NCBI GenBank assembly: GCA_033239525.1
Contig: BSYO01000002.1
Location: 17,828,626 to 17,892,625, forward strand
Length of the DNA stretch: 64,000 nt
Direction of reading: 5' to 3'
Source of the DNA: Nepenthes gracilis
Taxonomy: Eukaryota > Streptophyta > Magnoliopsida > Caryophyllales > Nepenthaceae
Shown piece by piece: positions 12,201 to 22,086 of this stretch (its first letter is position 1; every line of letters begins with the position of its first letter). The position numbers and the translations under genes were made by a program. The notes beneath the pieces are model-generated. The model had not been told where the DNA came from, did no database searches, and worked only from the letters and a program-made list of their open reading frames with translations.

Positions 12201-14861
12201 AAAATAAGTAAATAATAAAAATAAAATATATTATTCTTAAATTATTTTGGAGCTAACACAATTATAACACTTAAAGAATCTCTAAAATATTACAAAATAT
12301 TAAAATAAATCAATAATTAAAATAAATAAATGATATGAAATATCTATAATATATTTGGAATGCCCGTATCACTTTCTACCTATGATCTCTCTAAGGGATT
12401 CTCCATTTCAAAAGCCATTTAACAGTTCTATCAGTTATTATCTCAAACAATATAATAAAAAATGGGAGAATGAGAATTCAAATGAATCATTAGTTATTGA
12501 AAGTGAAAGTCTAACCACTATTTGGAATATAATTAAGCACTTATCCTTAAAAATATTGCTTTCCAAAGGTGGAAAAATATTTTTGGATAGAGAGAGTGAT
12601 AGGTTTCTTATTAAAAATATCATTCCCCTTGAAAGTTCTTGAAAACACGGAAGAGGGAAAGTTAACTAATGGATGCTATACCATGATTTTTTCTCTTCAC
12701 CTACCTCAAAATTGTTGTTTGTTTAATTGAAGATTTTTTATTGATTTTTCAAGATGCCTTTTTTCCTTTACGAATTCTTTTAATTTTTCAGGATCCTGAT
12801 GTTTGCAGTTGCGTTTTTGTTCGATTGTATGATTTATGGCTCGTGGGTTTTGGTGCCTTACAATTTTCTGAAGTTCAATTTTCTTTCTTCTGGTGGAGAC
12901 TACTATGGAACTCACAGATGGCACTGGTACTTCACTCAGGGTTTTCCGGCTATGCTTTTTTCTTTTTTGCCTTTTTCTGTAGCAGGCTTTATGTATTCTA
13001 AGCAATGGAAAATAGGAGGTCTTATTGGATGGGTTTTGGGAGTTTACAGCTTACTCGGTCATAAAGAGTTCAGGTAGGTTGTTATTTAATGCTTCTCACT
13101 AGGCATTGTTTTCTGCTGTCTGATTCTGCTGCATAGCATAATATTCATCATTTCTCAACAGGTTTGTACTGCATGTTCTTCCCATAGCTTTGATGTTCGC
13201 AGGTTACTTGTTAGCTGCAATGAAAACACCTGATTTTTCAATTCATAAAAGCCAAGCGGGCTCAAATACTAAATGGAAAATGCAACTTGCCATTTTCTTT
13301 TTGCTTGCCACCAACATTCCGATGGCCTTATATATGAGCTTGGTCCATCAGGTATCTTGTTTGAATAACATTATCAGATTACTTCTCCCTTGTTAGTGCC
13401 AAAAATGGCTTTGGTTATGCACTAAATCTTTTGCGTGTGGAAAATATAACTGGACATACTCTTGTATAATATTTTTTTCAATTAACCAGACTTCCAAAAA
13501 TTTTTCAGCCTATTACTAATTCACATTTAACAATATCTTCATTTTTTCTTCATTGGATTGTATTTCCCATGTATTACGCTTGGACAGAGGGGATCTGAGG
13601 ATGTGATGCTCTTTCTGTCAAGAGAAGCTTCCAAAGGAGAAGTGAGCCGTGTACTTTTTCTGATGCCATGCCATGCTACACCTTACTACTCTGCACTTCA
13701 CCACAATTTGCCCATGCGCTTCTTGGATTGTACGCCTAGGTTTGACTTTGATAATTTCCATGTATTCCCTGTTATGCAGTTTGTTTTTGTGGACACATTT
13801 ACTTTGTTTTGTGACCTTAGCTATCGGCATTCTGTTCATCAGTGGAGAAAGCGGAACCCCAGATGAGTCAGACCTTTTCTTGATGGATCCATCTGGGTTT
13901 GCATCAGCATTTGCAAAGAACTGGTCATTACCCAGCCATATTGTCTTATTCAACTCAGAAGAGAAACTGCTCAAGGATTTTCTAGTTTCGCATTCTTTTG
14001 CAGAGGTTGTCAAGTTCATCTTCCTCTTTCTAATAGTTTCCTTAATTGGAAATGCCCCATTTGCGATGGTTAAGTTAATAGGAGTGCTTGCTTTTTCAAA
14101 GAAAAATCAATAATCAACTCTTCTTAGTTGTGTGTGCATATATATAATATACCAAAAGGAGTAGACTATATGTCTAGCATAGATACAATGCAACATAAAC
14201 TCATAAAATAAAGATAGCATAGTGTGTGAGGCTTCCCAGATTGTAGGCTTTAGGAGGATCAAATATACGCAGTCTTGCTTGTGCAATGCAGAATGCATCT
14301 TTCTATGGTTTGAACACGTGACATCCAAGTTACAATGTTTTAACCTTATCGTTGTACTGAAGCTCAACCTCTATTGTATAAACTCTTAGATTCATGCAAT
14401 CATTTTCCAAAGAAACAGATAAAATGCTGTTATGTATATGCTCACAAAGAATTCATTGTTCCAAATCTTTGTTCAATCTAGAGAGATGCTTAAATGTGAT
14501 TTCTAGTCATTAGATATTAGTTTTTATTCACAAAACTAGTTTTAGCTCTAAAACATTGATATTATAAGTACAACATTTCTTGGAACTGGTTTTCTTGTCC
14601 ATTCTCGTGTCAAAAAGAGAGAGAAATTGACTTTAAGAAACCACTTAACATTGAATACAATGTATGACATCCATTATGTACGTAAATTAGAGGATCCTGG
14701 TACTTTGACTTCTAGTAGTATAACTGTCTTTACAAATGCTATTATTAACTGCTAAATTCCGTGGTTATAACTGTTAGGTCAAAAGATTCTTCCATGCTCA
14801 CTTCAAGGTAGATCGTGATCTCCAAGCATCAGTTGTGGTATATGCTTTCATGGGCTGGTAA
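3243..14861 (+). CDS. PIGB: GPI mannosyltransferase 3 (PIG-B / APTG1), spliced, 9 exons
   Basis: This GT22-family, GT-C-fold ER membrane enzyme transfers the third mannose from dolichol-phosphate-mannose to the GPI anchor precursor. Exons: 3243-3469, 3544-3661, 3747-3851, 4181-4467, 12792-13073, 13162-13351, 13588-13739, 13843-14005 and 14778-14861. Every intron is GT-AG and the exons total 1608 bases (535 codons plus TAA), close to the known plant protein. The first hydrophobic segment (residues ~38-54) is followed by the luminal loop FNPDEHWQALEVAH (58-71) with the DE pair expected at the active site. Also visible are the THRWHWYFTQGFP block and LGHKEFRF, both typical of GT22. Many hydrophobic helices follow, and the C-terminal third is soluble-looking. 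The ATG at 3243 is the first after an in-frame stop at 3204. The gene looks intact, with no stops or frameshifts. In Arabidopsis this gene (APTG1) is needed for pollen-tube guidance and embryo development. Confidence 0.95.
3892..4065 (+). mobile_element. Au-type SINE in PIGB intron 3
   Basis: A tRNA-derived head has an A-box-like TGATCAATGGTAAAAT and a B-box-like stretch around AGGTCACAGGATC. The body matches the plant Au SINE layout: TGGAGGGGTAAG, then ATCTTCCCTAGATCTCACAA, and an end like TTGGGCTCCCCTTTT. It is flanked by the 7-bp direct repeat TCATTGA (3885-3891 and 4066-4072), the expected target-site duplication. It explains why intron 3 (329 bp) is longer than introns 1, 2, 5 and 7. Confidence 0.75.
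4846..4990 (+). mobile_element. Possible tRNA-derived SINE-like sequence
   Basis: It shows a B-box-like GGGTTTGAATCC at about 4913 with an A-box-like TAAGGAATGGT some 40 bases before it. The body does not match Au SINE and I see no clear flanking repeat, so this is a weak call. Confidence 0.25.
4991..5795. other. Intronic, no feature recognised
   Basis: It contains an open + strand frame (5418-5786) whose translation resembles nothing I recognise and has no supporting splice structure. I treat it as non-coding. Confidence 0.4.
5800..5976 (+). mobile_element. Au-type SINE in PIGB intron 4
   Basis: The A-box region TATTGGCATAGCGGTAGG and B-box region GGTTATCAGTTCAAA form the tRNA-like head. 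The body has TTTTGGAAACAACATTTCC, AATGTAAAGGTAAGACT and ATCCGGCCCTTGTTTAGG, then GTGGGAGCCTCTACTATGGG and ATGCCCTTTT. This is the full Au SINE order. Flanking duplications are not clear, so the ends are approximate. Confidence 0.8.
6360..7220 (-). pseudogene. Ty3/gypsy pol fragment: RNase H and start of integrase
   Basis: Read on the minus strand, the 7215-6870 part is the RNase H of a gypsy reverse transcriptase: CDTSGVKIHAIFSQEWHLIA, then YSTYNKELYAVMQ, FVLYSDHEELHFL and the adenine-rich hinge leading to EADALIH. It is followed by the integrase start with YLFQANKLCISR and, past a stop, a zinc-binding remnant with CDKTIEVVE and CQLAKYKK near 6590-6480. Stops and a frameshift break it. RT lies upstream in the element's sense but is not present beyond 7220. 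It is an antisense passenger in PIGB intron 4. Confidence 0.85.
7221..7936. other. Intronic spacer with CT microsatellite
   Basis: No coding signal. A short CT repeat lies at about 7792-7818. Confidence 0.4.
7937..11279 (+). mobile_element. Probable solo LTR of a gypsy element in intron 4
   Basis: The right end GGGTTTGGGTTGTCACA matches the GTCACA ends of the gypsy LTRs further right. The proposed left end TGATATCC is preceded by ACAGA (7932-7936), and the right end is followed by ACAGT (11280-11284), a 4-of-5 duplication. A CCCTAA-rich leader-like part (8100-8330) and an array of imperfect ~37-bp repeats (about 10280-10550) lie inside. No gag or pol is adjacent. The left boundary is the less certain one. 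Confidence 0.45.
10280..10550 (+). repeat. Imperfect tandem repeat, ~37-bp unit, about 8 copies
   Basis: The core is GGATGAGTTCCTATGCTAT followed by a TTGGCAAAGT word. Copies differ at several positions. It lies inside the probable solo LTR. Confidence 0.75.
11280..12791. other. Intronic, no feature recognised
   Basis: AT-rich sequence with a purine-rich patch near 11940-12060 that gives overlapping low-complexity open frames on both strands. I see no gene or element signature. Confidence 0.4.
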
Positions 14862-15559
14862 TGCCTAGTCTTTTCATCGCTAAATGTGTGGCCACTAGTC
14901 TTGTCATTAATGGTTGTATATCTCTGATTGTACTTTTATGGATAATATTTTTCTTGTTTTCATCTTAGCCTTTTACATTTGCAAAGTGGGTCAAATTGTT
15001 GCACTATAATTTGAAATGTTTGAATGAATTTTCTATCATCAGGACAGTCGGGTTTAAATTAAATTTTTGTTTAATGTGTAGGCTCCAATACATTGCATTC
15101 AAAGTCAAAATGGCAGTTTTATGCCAGTTAGAAATGATCTTAATTTATTCTACTAGGTAACGTCAAGTGGTAGATATTATTCCTCCAAGACCAGCTGTTT
15201 ATAGTCAAAAGGGTCTGGTTTAGTTTTTGTGATGAAGAGTGCTCCACCTCCTCAGACCATCCACAAATTTTGACTTATTTTATGCGGTCACTTTGTCATG
15301 TTTTGTTATTGCAATGCAAAGTCACTAACTAATATATTTTACCACTGTTATCTTCCTTTCCTTTTTGTTAATTTGATGATTAGATAAAAGGCTTTTAACT
15401 TGATTTGTTATCGACTTAGCCCTTGACTAGAAGCTTGAACTTGTATCTGCACATTTGGTACTCAGTGATATTTAATATTAACTAATTTTTTGGGACTTAA
15501 AGCTTCAAGAAATTGGAACATAAAGAGGAATTGTATGGACCTTATTTGCAGGAATTTAA
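14862..15559. other. PIGB 3' flank
   Basis: This presumably contains the 3' UTR. No unambiguous polyadenylation signal can be singled out and no gene is seen. Confidence 0.4.
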
Positions 15560-15872
15560 ACTAGAATTCTCTATGTGAGATTTGAGGTTGATATATTCTT
15601 TGTTTAAGTGATCATAGTATCGTGCACATCAAAAGAATGAACTGGACAAATGGCTATTGTGAGATGTCATCTGGATTCACAGGCATTGTGTGGTGCTATG
15701 TCCTTAATCACTAGAGCTCTAGAATTTTCTATGTAAGATTGAGGTTGATATAATCCTCATTTATGTGATCATACACACCAAAAGAATAAACTGTACAAAT
15801 GGCTATTATGAGAAGATATCATACGGATTCGTGGGCATTGTGTGATGCTACTTCCTTAATCACTAGAGGTCT
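15560..15872 (+). repeat. Tandem duplication, two ~158-bp copies
   Basis: Copy 1 (15560-15717) begins TAGAATTCTCTATGTGAG and copy 2 (15718-15872) begins TAGAATTTTCTATGTAAG. Both run through AGGTTGATAT, CCAAAAGAAT(A/G)AACTG, ACAAATGGCTATT and ATTGTGTG and end near CTTAATCACTAGAG. Small indels separate them. Neither copy shows a coding signal. Confidence 0.8.
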
Positions 15873-16172
15873 AGCTTCCTTGATTGTCACAAGGCACAAA
15901 TACACATGCTTTTCAAGTTCCTCCACTCTGTTTTGTGAGCCCGATGTGTTTCATCATAAGTTCCTTCAGCGCTTCTTGCTAGGGGAATTTATCCCTGCTC
16001 CGAATTCGATCCTGTCAGAATTGTACCATTGCCTTTCTATGGTCAATCACATCATGTATTTGTGAAACAAGTGGACACATTTTTATCAAAATCCCTATTG
16101 AACACATATGTTCCTTTAGCTGCTATGCCAAGGTGCTCTGCTAATTTCCTCAGGATTCCATTTCTTAGAAAT

Positions 16173-16409
16173 TCAACGTGATGGAGTATCTTCTTCAGAC
16201 CCTATGGTATTGCTGTAGATTGCAGGCCCCATGATTAGGCTTGCAAACATATAGACTGCTATAAAAATGGCAGCTACTGAGCGCTTCTTCTGTAGACCCT
16301 TCATGGGTATGCTGAAAAGGACAGGCCCTATGATTAGGGCTGTGACCACGTGGACTGCCATAAGAATGACAGCTGCTGCACCCATATCCAGGTTAAAGTT
16401 ATATGACAA
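16173..16409 (-). other. Unassigned open frame with repeated hydrophobic segment
   Basis: The 78-codon minus-strand frame holds two related hydrophobic segments, AVILMAVHVVTALIIGPVLF and AIFIAVYMFASLIMGPAIYS. They reflect a DNA-level tandem repeat of about 60 bp at 16221-16280 and 16320-16379. I do not recognise the family. It could be a gene or exon fragment of a membrane protein, or chance. Confidence 0.25.
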
Positions 16410-16529
16410 ATCCCTATTGCATTGTCAAGGCATTCTTTTGGCTTAATTCTCTGAGCAACCTTTTTGCTTTTTGATTTTAGATGGTGTAAAAGCAATAAAT
16501 AGTTCTACTGATCAACTTATAATCATTTT

Positions 16530-16685
16530 TGTTGGGACTCAAAATGGGGTTTTTGATGATCAAGAAAGAGTTTGATCTAGAACAATTAGCAAATTGTTCA
16601 AGGGAATAATAGTATCGAATAGTACTAGTTGGCAAATTGTTCAAGGCTAGATTGAATTTGTCTGATACTTAAGAGAAGGTATCCG
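16530..16685 (+). mobile_element. Ty1/copia LTR 5' end fragment
   Basis: It begins TGTTGGGACTCAAAATGGGG, then TTTTTGATGATCAAGAAAG, as many copia LTRs start, with a repeated GCAAATTGTTCAAGG word. It runs into a TTA microsatellite, and the rest of the LTR is not visible. Confidence 0.4.
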
Positions 16686-16686
16686 T

Positions 16687-16810
16687 GTTATTATTATTAT
16701 TATTATATTTTATAATTATTATTATTATTACATTTTGTAATTATTATTATTATTATTATTATTACTATTATTATTGTTACTACTATTACTATTATTATTA
16801 TTATTATTAT
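16687..16810. repeat. TTA/ATT microsatellite, imperfect
   Basis: About 120 bp of TTA units are interrupted by short AT-rich and TAC variants. Confidence 0.9.
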
Positions 16811-17299
16811 CACAATTTTCACATTATTCTTCATACTATTTTATAAATCAAATAAAAGAATGTTAATTTTCACCTTATTCTATTCTAACAATTAAATATG
16901 AAAATAATAATTTTAACTCTATTTCCATCATATTCTATTCCCTGGAATAATTATTCTATTTTTACCTTATTTTAATCTAATAATTAAACGTACTGTAAGT
17001 ATAATTTCATCTGACAAATGTGAATATATTAAATTTTTTGAAAAAATAAATATTATCAAACAAATACATAAATATGTAACTTCTAAATTAGTAAGACAAC
17101 GAAAATCTCTAAAGATTATTCAAATATTAAGCAAAGCGGTAGTCCATAAGAACGTTGTACGGGATAATTTTAAAGCCTTTTTACTTCAAATTAAGGAAGT
17201 AATCAACAGGAAACTGGATAATTACTTATTTTTGTATTTCCCTGATAAACTAAAAATATATATGGTAAAAATTGACATATTGCTTATATATTTATATAT
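16811..17299. other. AT-rich spacer
   Basis: No feature recognised. The position fits remains of the 3' end or LTR of the minus-strand Tat element to its right, but I see no terminal motif. Confidence 0.3.
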
Positions 17300-18345
17300 A
17301 GGCCGATGACTTATCTTAGAGGCTGGACCCAATTCTCTCCTCATCAGCCTGCCAACTTTTTGAGGAGGTTCCGGCATGTGTTTAGGGTGATGAAGTTTTT
17401 CCATCTGATTCTTTGGGAATAAGTGACCCTTTTATTAGCAACTCAAATGAGGGAGAACTAGTTGCCACTCTATTTTTACTGAATATGAGGTCCCAATTTT
17501 TGTCAGTTTATCACCGGATGATTTTGTTTCCACACCTATCACTCCAGTTGTGGAGCCCATTAACAATGATGAAACGATTGAGGATTTGCCTGCCATAATC
17601 CAATGGCTTCAGTGGGGGCTCGTGGACTTCGTTATTTTTCATCGAAAGTTTCAGGGATTGAGGGGGCTCCTCCGGTAGATCCCTCACCATCAGGATGCTC
17701 TAAGGACATGGATGCCTTCTCCTCCTCACCACTAGTCTCTCTTCATCGTCGTGTTCTGCCCCTTCCGTGCTAGGGGATTCCATCCATTTTTTAGCCTAGC
17801 TCATCTGCAGGTGCCTCTTTCTGAGAGGAGTCTTTTGTTCACAAGGTATCGCTTATTCAACTCTTTATTTACAAACAATTTTTCTTGACATAGTTATATC
17901 CATCTGATCATTCTATTTTGTTTGGTAGTCACAGGAACTGGTACGCTTAGCCAAGGACAGGTTGTATATGCACAATGTTGAAATTGCCTGCCTCTTCTCA
18001 GCATATACCGATCTCACTGTGTTTAGGGAGCTAGAGATCTAAGTACAAGCTACTATTATCGAGGCTGGACAGCTTTGGGATCAGGCCACTGATTTGGATA
18101 AAGAGTTGTCTGAATGGTTGATGAGATCCCAAATTAGAAGAGAATGCCATAGCAATGGATAGGATCACCTTACTTGAGGACAAGCTTTAAAAGCTGAATG
18201 TCGATCGATATTCAATGCTCAATTGATTGCCAGCCTCTAGGATAAGTGTTCCCGACTCGAGGGAGAGTTGAGGAAGCACTTTTAGCCTAAAGAGGTCAAT
18301 CTCATGCTAGATGACAAGTTTTAGGACAGACATTTCCCTCTGTAG
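17300..18345 (+). pseudogene. Probable antisense extra ORF of a Tat-lineage retrotransposon
   Basis: A decayed + strand coding stretch. The left half (17410-17860) is Ser/Pro-rich, with PPVDPSPSGCSKDMD and then SSSPLVSLHRR. The right half (17932-18345) reads ELVRLAKDRLYMHNVEIACL and further Glu/Leu/Lys-rich heptad-like sequence, with several stops. A GT...AG interval between them (about 17846-17931) could be a small intron. Tat elements such as Grande and RIRE2 carry an additional ORF downstream of pol in antisense, and this frame has exactly that position and direction relative to the minus-strand pol at 19200-21576. Assignment rests on position and composition; a gag-like origin is the alternative. 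Confidence 0.4.
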
Positions 18346-19199
18346 GCGGATCATTTTCTTGGTTGCTTTTGATTTTCCTTTGGGTTGTCGTGATCCGAGA
18401 AATTCTGAGACTTCTCGGTGCTCTAATGTTAGGGATTTTTTTGGATTAGATGAGGGTTTGTTGTTTTGGTCCCCATCTTATCCTTAACTTTAGGACGATC
18501 AAGTCATTCATGTTTAGGTAGTGGTCAATTTGGCGGACGCCATTTTGTACCGAGCTTGGCTTTCTAAATTGTAAATATATATATCTAATAAATCAATTAG
18601 ATTTATTTGATCATTGTTGTTGATGTCATTTTTGTTTATGTTGAATCTTCATTTATTGTATTCTTTGTTTGTCAACTAGGTGAGGTTATCATCATTGCCG
18701 GGGTTTATTGAAGTCTAGTCAGTTGACCATGTTTAACTGATGGCGTTTATCTCATAAGAGGGCATCGTAGCACTCATGTTGAGAAAAACTCCCTAAGGTT
18801 TTTATATTTCTATATCTGATTAGACTTTACAAAAGGGATCAGACTTTTATCCTCAAGCCCCTAAGTCTTTACATGATTATCGGCATTCAACCACTTTTTG
18901 GATCGCTCGGTTGCATTAACCAGTGCTGTGACTATGCTTTTATATGGGTTGCTTTAACAAGTGAGAAGTCTACTTGACTTAGGGTCAGTTATAGTCATTA
19001 GGAGTCATGCAGGTACACAAATGAACAGCTAATATAATAAATTATTTATAATTTTATTATTATCAAAATAGTTAGATACATCACACAAGCACCCACAGGT
19101 CATGAGTAAGACATACCTCCATCCCTCACAAACTCGGAAGTAGGTTTATTGATAATATTTTTTGAAGTGGAGTGTGTTCTATGGCCTCGAGACCAATTT
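18346..19199. other. Spacer inside the Tat-lineage element
   Basis: Non-coding sequence between the presumed antisense ORF and the end of integrase. No LTR boundary or gene is recognised. Confidence 0.35.
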
Positions 19200-21576
19200 T
19201 TCATTTTGGGTACATAATTTATACACATTACTCCAGAGGATGGCTGATACTAGAAAATGTCGTTCCTAATTAGGAGGTAACTTATTCCTATCGGTGATCT
19301 TACCTATGTAGCCTCTATGTTCCTTAGAATTAGGTTCCCTATCTCAAATTTTCGTTCCTTCACTTTTTTGTTATAATATCAAGCTACTCGTCGTTAATAT
19401 GCCACGGTTTGTAATCTTACGGTGTCTTAGACTTCTTTTAGTAAATCTAGGTTTTCTCTTAGGAGTTGAAAGTTGTGATGTAGGTCAAAACTTTCGACTC
19501 AGAGGTTGGGTAGTCCTATCTCTACAAGAATAACCGCCTTAATCCCATTACACAAGTTGAACAGTGTCTTTCAGGTCGGTTCCCTACGGGTCGTCCAATA
19601 AGATCATAGTACAGACGAAAGCTCATCTATCTAAGAGCCCCCTACATCTTCCAATTTTGTCTTTAACCCATATGATAATGGCTGATTTGTTACCTCTACC
19701 TATCCATATGCCTGGGGGTAGGCAACAGAAGTATAGACTAGCTTGGTACCCCAAGCTTGTGCTAGTACTTAGTGAGCATTTTTTTAGTGAATTAAATTTC
19801 ATTGTTGGTCACTATGATATCGAGTATCCTAAACCTACAAATGATGCTCTAGCAAACGAACTCAGTTGTGTTTTACTCTGTGATTTTGGCCAGTGGAAAA
19901 ACTTCCACCCACTTTGTGAAATAGTCTATTATGACTACAATATTTTCTCTACCCTACAATAATGAAAAATGTGCCTAATATGTCGAGCTCCTACTATGAA
20001 AATGGCCAAGGTGACTATAGGACTTAGAGTTCTATATGAGACTGATGAGAGACGTTTCCGTCGATTTTGTAGTTCTCATATTTCTTAACGAATTGCATAG
20101 TTATTTTTCATGGTTAACCAGTAATAGCTCTACTGCATAACTTTGAATGTTAGGTCTATATAGTCGATCTCAACTAGCGTCAAACACCGCATGTACGGGA
20201 TAGAGTATCCTCTTTGGTACAGCATCTCATCCATGAGAGTGTACCATCTAGCCATCTTCTATATACGCTTAGCTTCTTTTAGATTCTTTGGTAATAAGTC
20301 TTCTTCAAGGTACTTCCGATATGGAGTCATTCAAGGATTCTCGTCTGAAATCAAAAGCATTTCCTCTAAAACTTCTATACTCGAGGTCATAAGAACTTCC
20401 CTCATGTCCTTTGCATATTGCTCGAGATTTCCAAGCGTTGCTGCTGTTTTCACTAATTGTCCTTTGGAATGTGATGAATCTCCACTTTGTCGGATAGTTT
20501 TAGTGGATCCTTCACCTTAGTGAGATACTTTGCTAGGCATGAGTTAGACGTTTCAAAGTTTCTGATCACTTGGTTGACCACTAATTTGGAATCACCGTGG
20601 ATGATCAGGTTCTTTATCATAAACTCCTTTGCTAGCCTAAGCTTGGCTAATAAGGTTTCATACTTAGCTATAATAGGGTTTCATACTTGACTATGTTATT
20701 AGTGGCTAAAAACCCGAGTGTCATTGAGTATTTTATCTTAAATCCTTCAAGAGACACCGAAACCACGCCAACCTGCTTCTTAATCGAGAGAATGACCTAT
20801 TAACGTACAAAATCCATTTTGGAATATCCTTGCATTGAAGATTGCCTTTTCCCTTCTCTAGGTTCTATGGAATTAGGTTGTCTCGACTATAAAGTTTGCG
20901 AGGATTTGACCCTTTATGGATAGTAGTACTTGGAACACTATGTCAAACTCATCCAATTTCATAATCTATTTTATCAAACATCCAGACACCTCGGGTCTTT
21001 GTAGGATCCCCTTCATTGGTAAGTTGGTTAGGATGATAATCTTATGAGCATGAAAGTATGAATGGAGTTTTCTCTTAGAGTGGATTAATGCTATAGCGAC
21101 TCTTTCGGCCTGTGAGTACCGAGTCTTTGTATCCATTAGGATTTTGCTGATGTAGTAAACTGGTCACTGTATTTCAGCTTCTTATCTGACAAGGATTAAA
21201 CTCAATACTGTGTTAGAGTTGGCTAAGTAAAGATATAACTCTTCATCTTCTTTTGGAGTTGATAGGAGAAGGGGGTTGACAAGGTATTTCTTAAATTCTT
21301 GGAAGGTCGACTTACACTCTTCAATCCAACAAAAACCATTCCCTTTGATCCCCCTTAGTACCTTAAAGAAAGGAAGATACTTCTATACTGATTTTGCTAG
21401 GAATCATGAGAGTGTGGCGAGTCTCTTGATTAGCCTTTTGACTTCCTTTAAAGTTTGGGGAGGATTTATATCAATAATTGCTTTAAATTTGTTAGGGTTT
21501 ACCTCAATTCCTTGATGAGAAACTATGAACCCAAGAAACTTTTTGAAAATTACTCCAAACACATATTTTGTTAGAT
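19200..21576 (-). pseudogene. Tat-lineage Ty3/gypsy pol: RT end, two RNase H domains, integrase
   Basis: On the minus strand the order is as follows. The RT thumb has KKFLGFIVSHQGIEVNPNKF and PPQTLKEVKRLIKRLATLS (about 21560-21405). An RT-linked RNase H contains EELYLYLANSNTV and PVYYISKIL (about 21250-21120). A second, archaeal-type RNase H contains LRLAKEFMIKNLIIHGDSKL and VVNQV (about 20650-20480). The integrase contains VIIDYFTKWVEV (about 19930) and SIICRF, with VTNNE where VTDNG is normal. Presence of the second RNase H marks the Tat/Ogre/Retand branch. Many stops and frameshifts make it non-functional. It is cut at 21576 and joined to an oppositely oriented gypsy fragment; gag, protease and the RT core are absent. 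Confidence 0.85.
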
Positions 21577-22086
21577 TCAGAAAAGTTATATTGATCAAAG
21601 GAGAGCAGAGTTGAGTTTCAAACTTAGGGACCATGTATTTTTGAAAATATCTCTGTTGGAGAGAATTTTGAGAGCTGGTATTAAAGAAAAATTAAAACTG
21701 AGGTTTATAGGAACATTTGAAATCTTAGAGAAAATTAGTGATGTAGTATATAGATTGGCTCTACCTTTGAGTTTGGAAAACGTTTACAATATATTCCATA
21801 TGTCTATACTTCGAAAGTATGTTTATGACCCATCGTATATCATTTAATATAGCCGTTGAGGATAAATGAAGACTTGACATACATTAAAGAACCGGTTTAA
21901 ATTATGGGAAGAAGAGATCAAGTGCTTCGAACGAATGTGATTTCATTAGTCAAGGTTTTATAGAGGAATTATTCATCTGAAGAAGCCACCTAGAAAAGAG
22001 AAGATGAGATCCGATAGAAGTACTATCATTCGTTTCTTCGATAGGGTATCTAAAATTTCGAAGACAAAATTTTATGAGAAGAAAAA
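21577..22086 (+). pseudogene. Ty3/gypsy integrase C-terminus and polypurine tract
   Basis: The + strand reads RDHVFLKISLLERILRAGIK, then LRFIGTFEILEKISDVVYRL and VYNIFHMSILRKYVYDPSYI, the C-terminal integrase domain of non-Tat gypsy elements. It is followed in other frames by the usual end region (RFYRGIIHLKKPPRKEKM). A purine-rich tract around 22060-22086 (ATGAGAAGAAAAA) lies directly before the LTR. It abuts the Tat pol in opposite orientation at about 21576, so the join is a rearrangement or nested break. Confidence 0.8.

Larger units (their letters stand above)
4468..12791 (+). other. PIGB intron 4 (8.3 kb)
   Basis: Donor GTAACT follows the exon at 4467 and acceptor TTTTTCAG precedes 12792; the exons join in frame. 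The intron contains SINE remains, an antisense gypsy pol fragment, a probable 3.3-kb solo LTR and several AT-rich unassigned stretches, each listed separately. The remaining introns are 74 to 772 bp. Confidence 0.9.

Noticed and set aside
13618..14019. 133-codon minus-strand open frame
   Set aside because: It lies antisense to PIGB exons 7-8, whose + strand coding is certain.
19564..20690. Plus-strand frames of 67-132 codons
   Set aside because: They are antisense shadows of the Tat-lineage RNase H and integrase on the minus strand.
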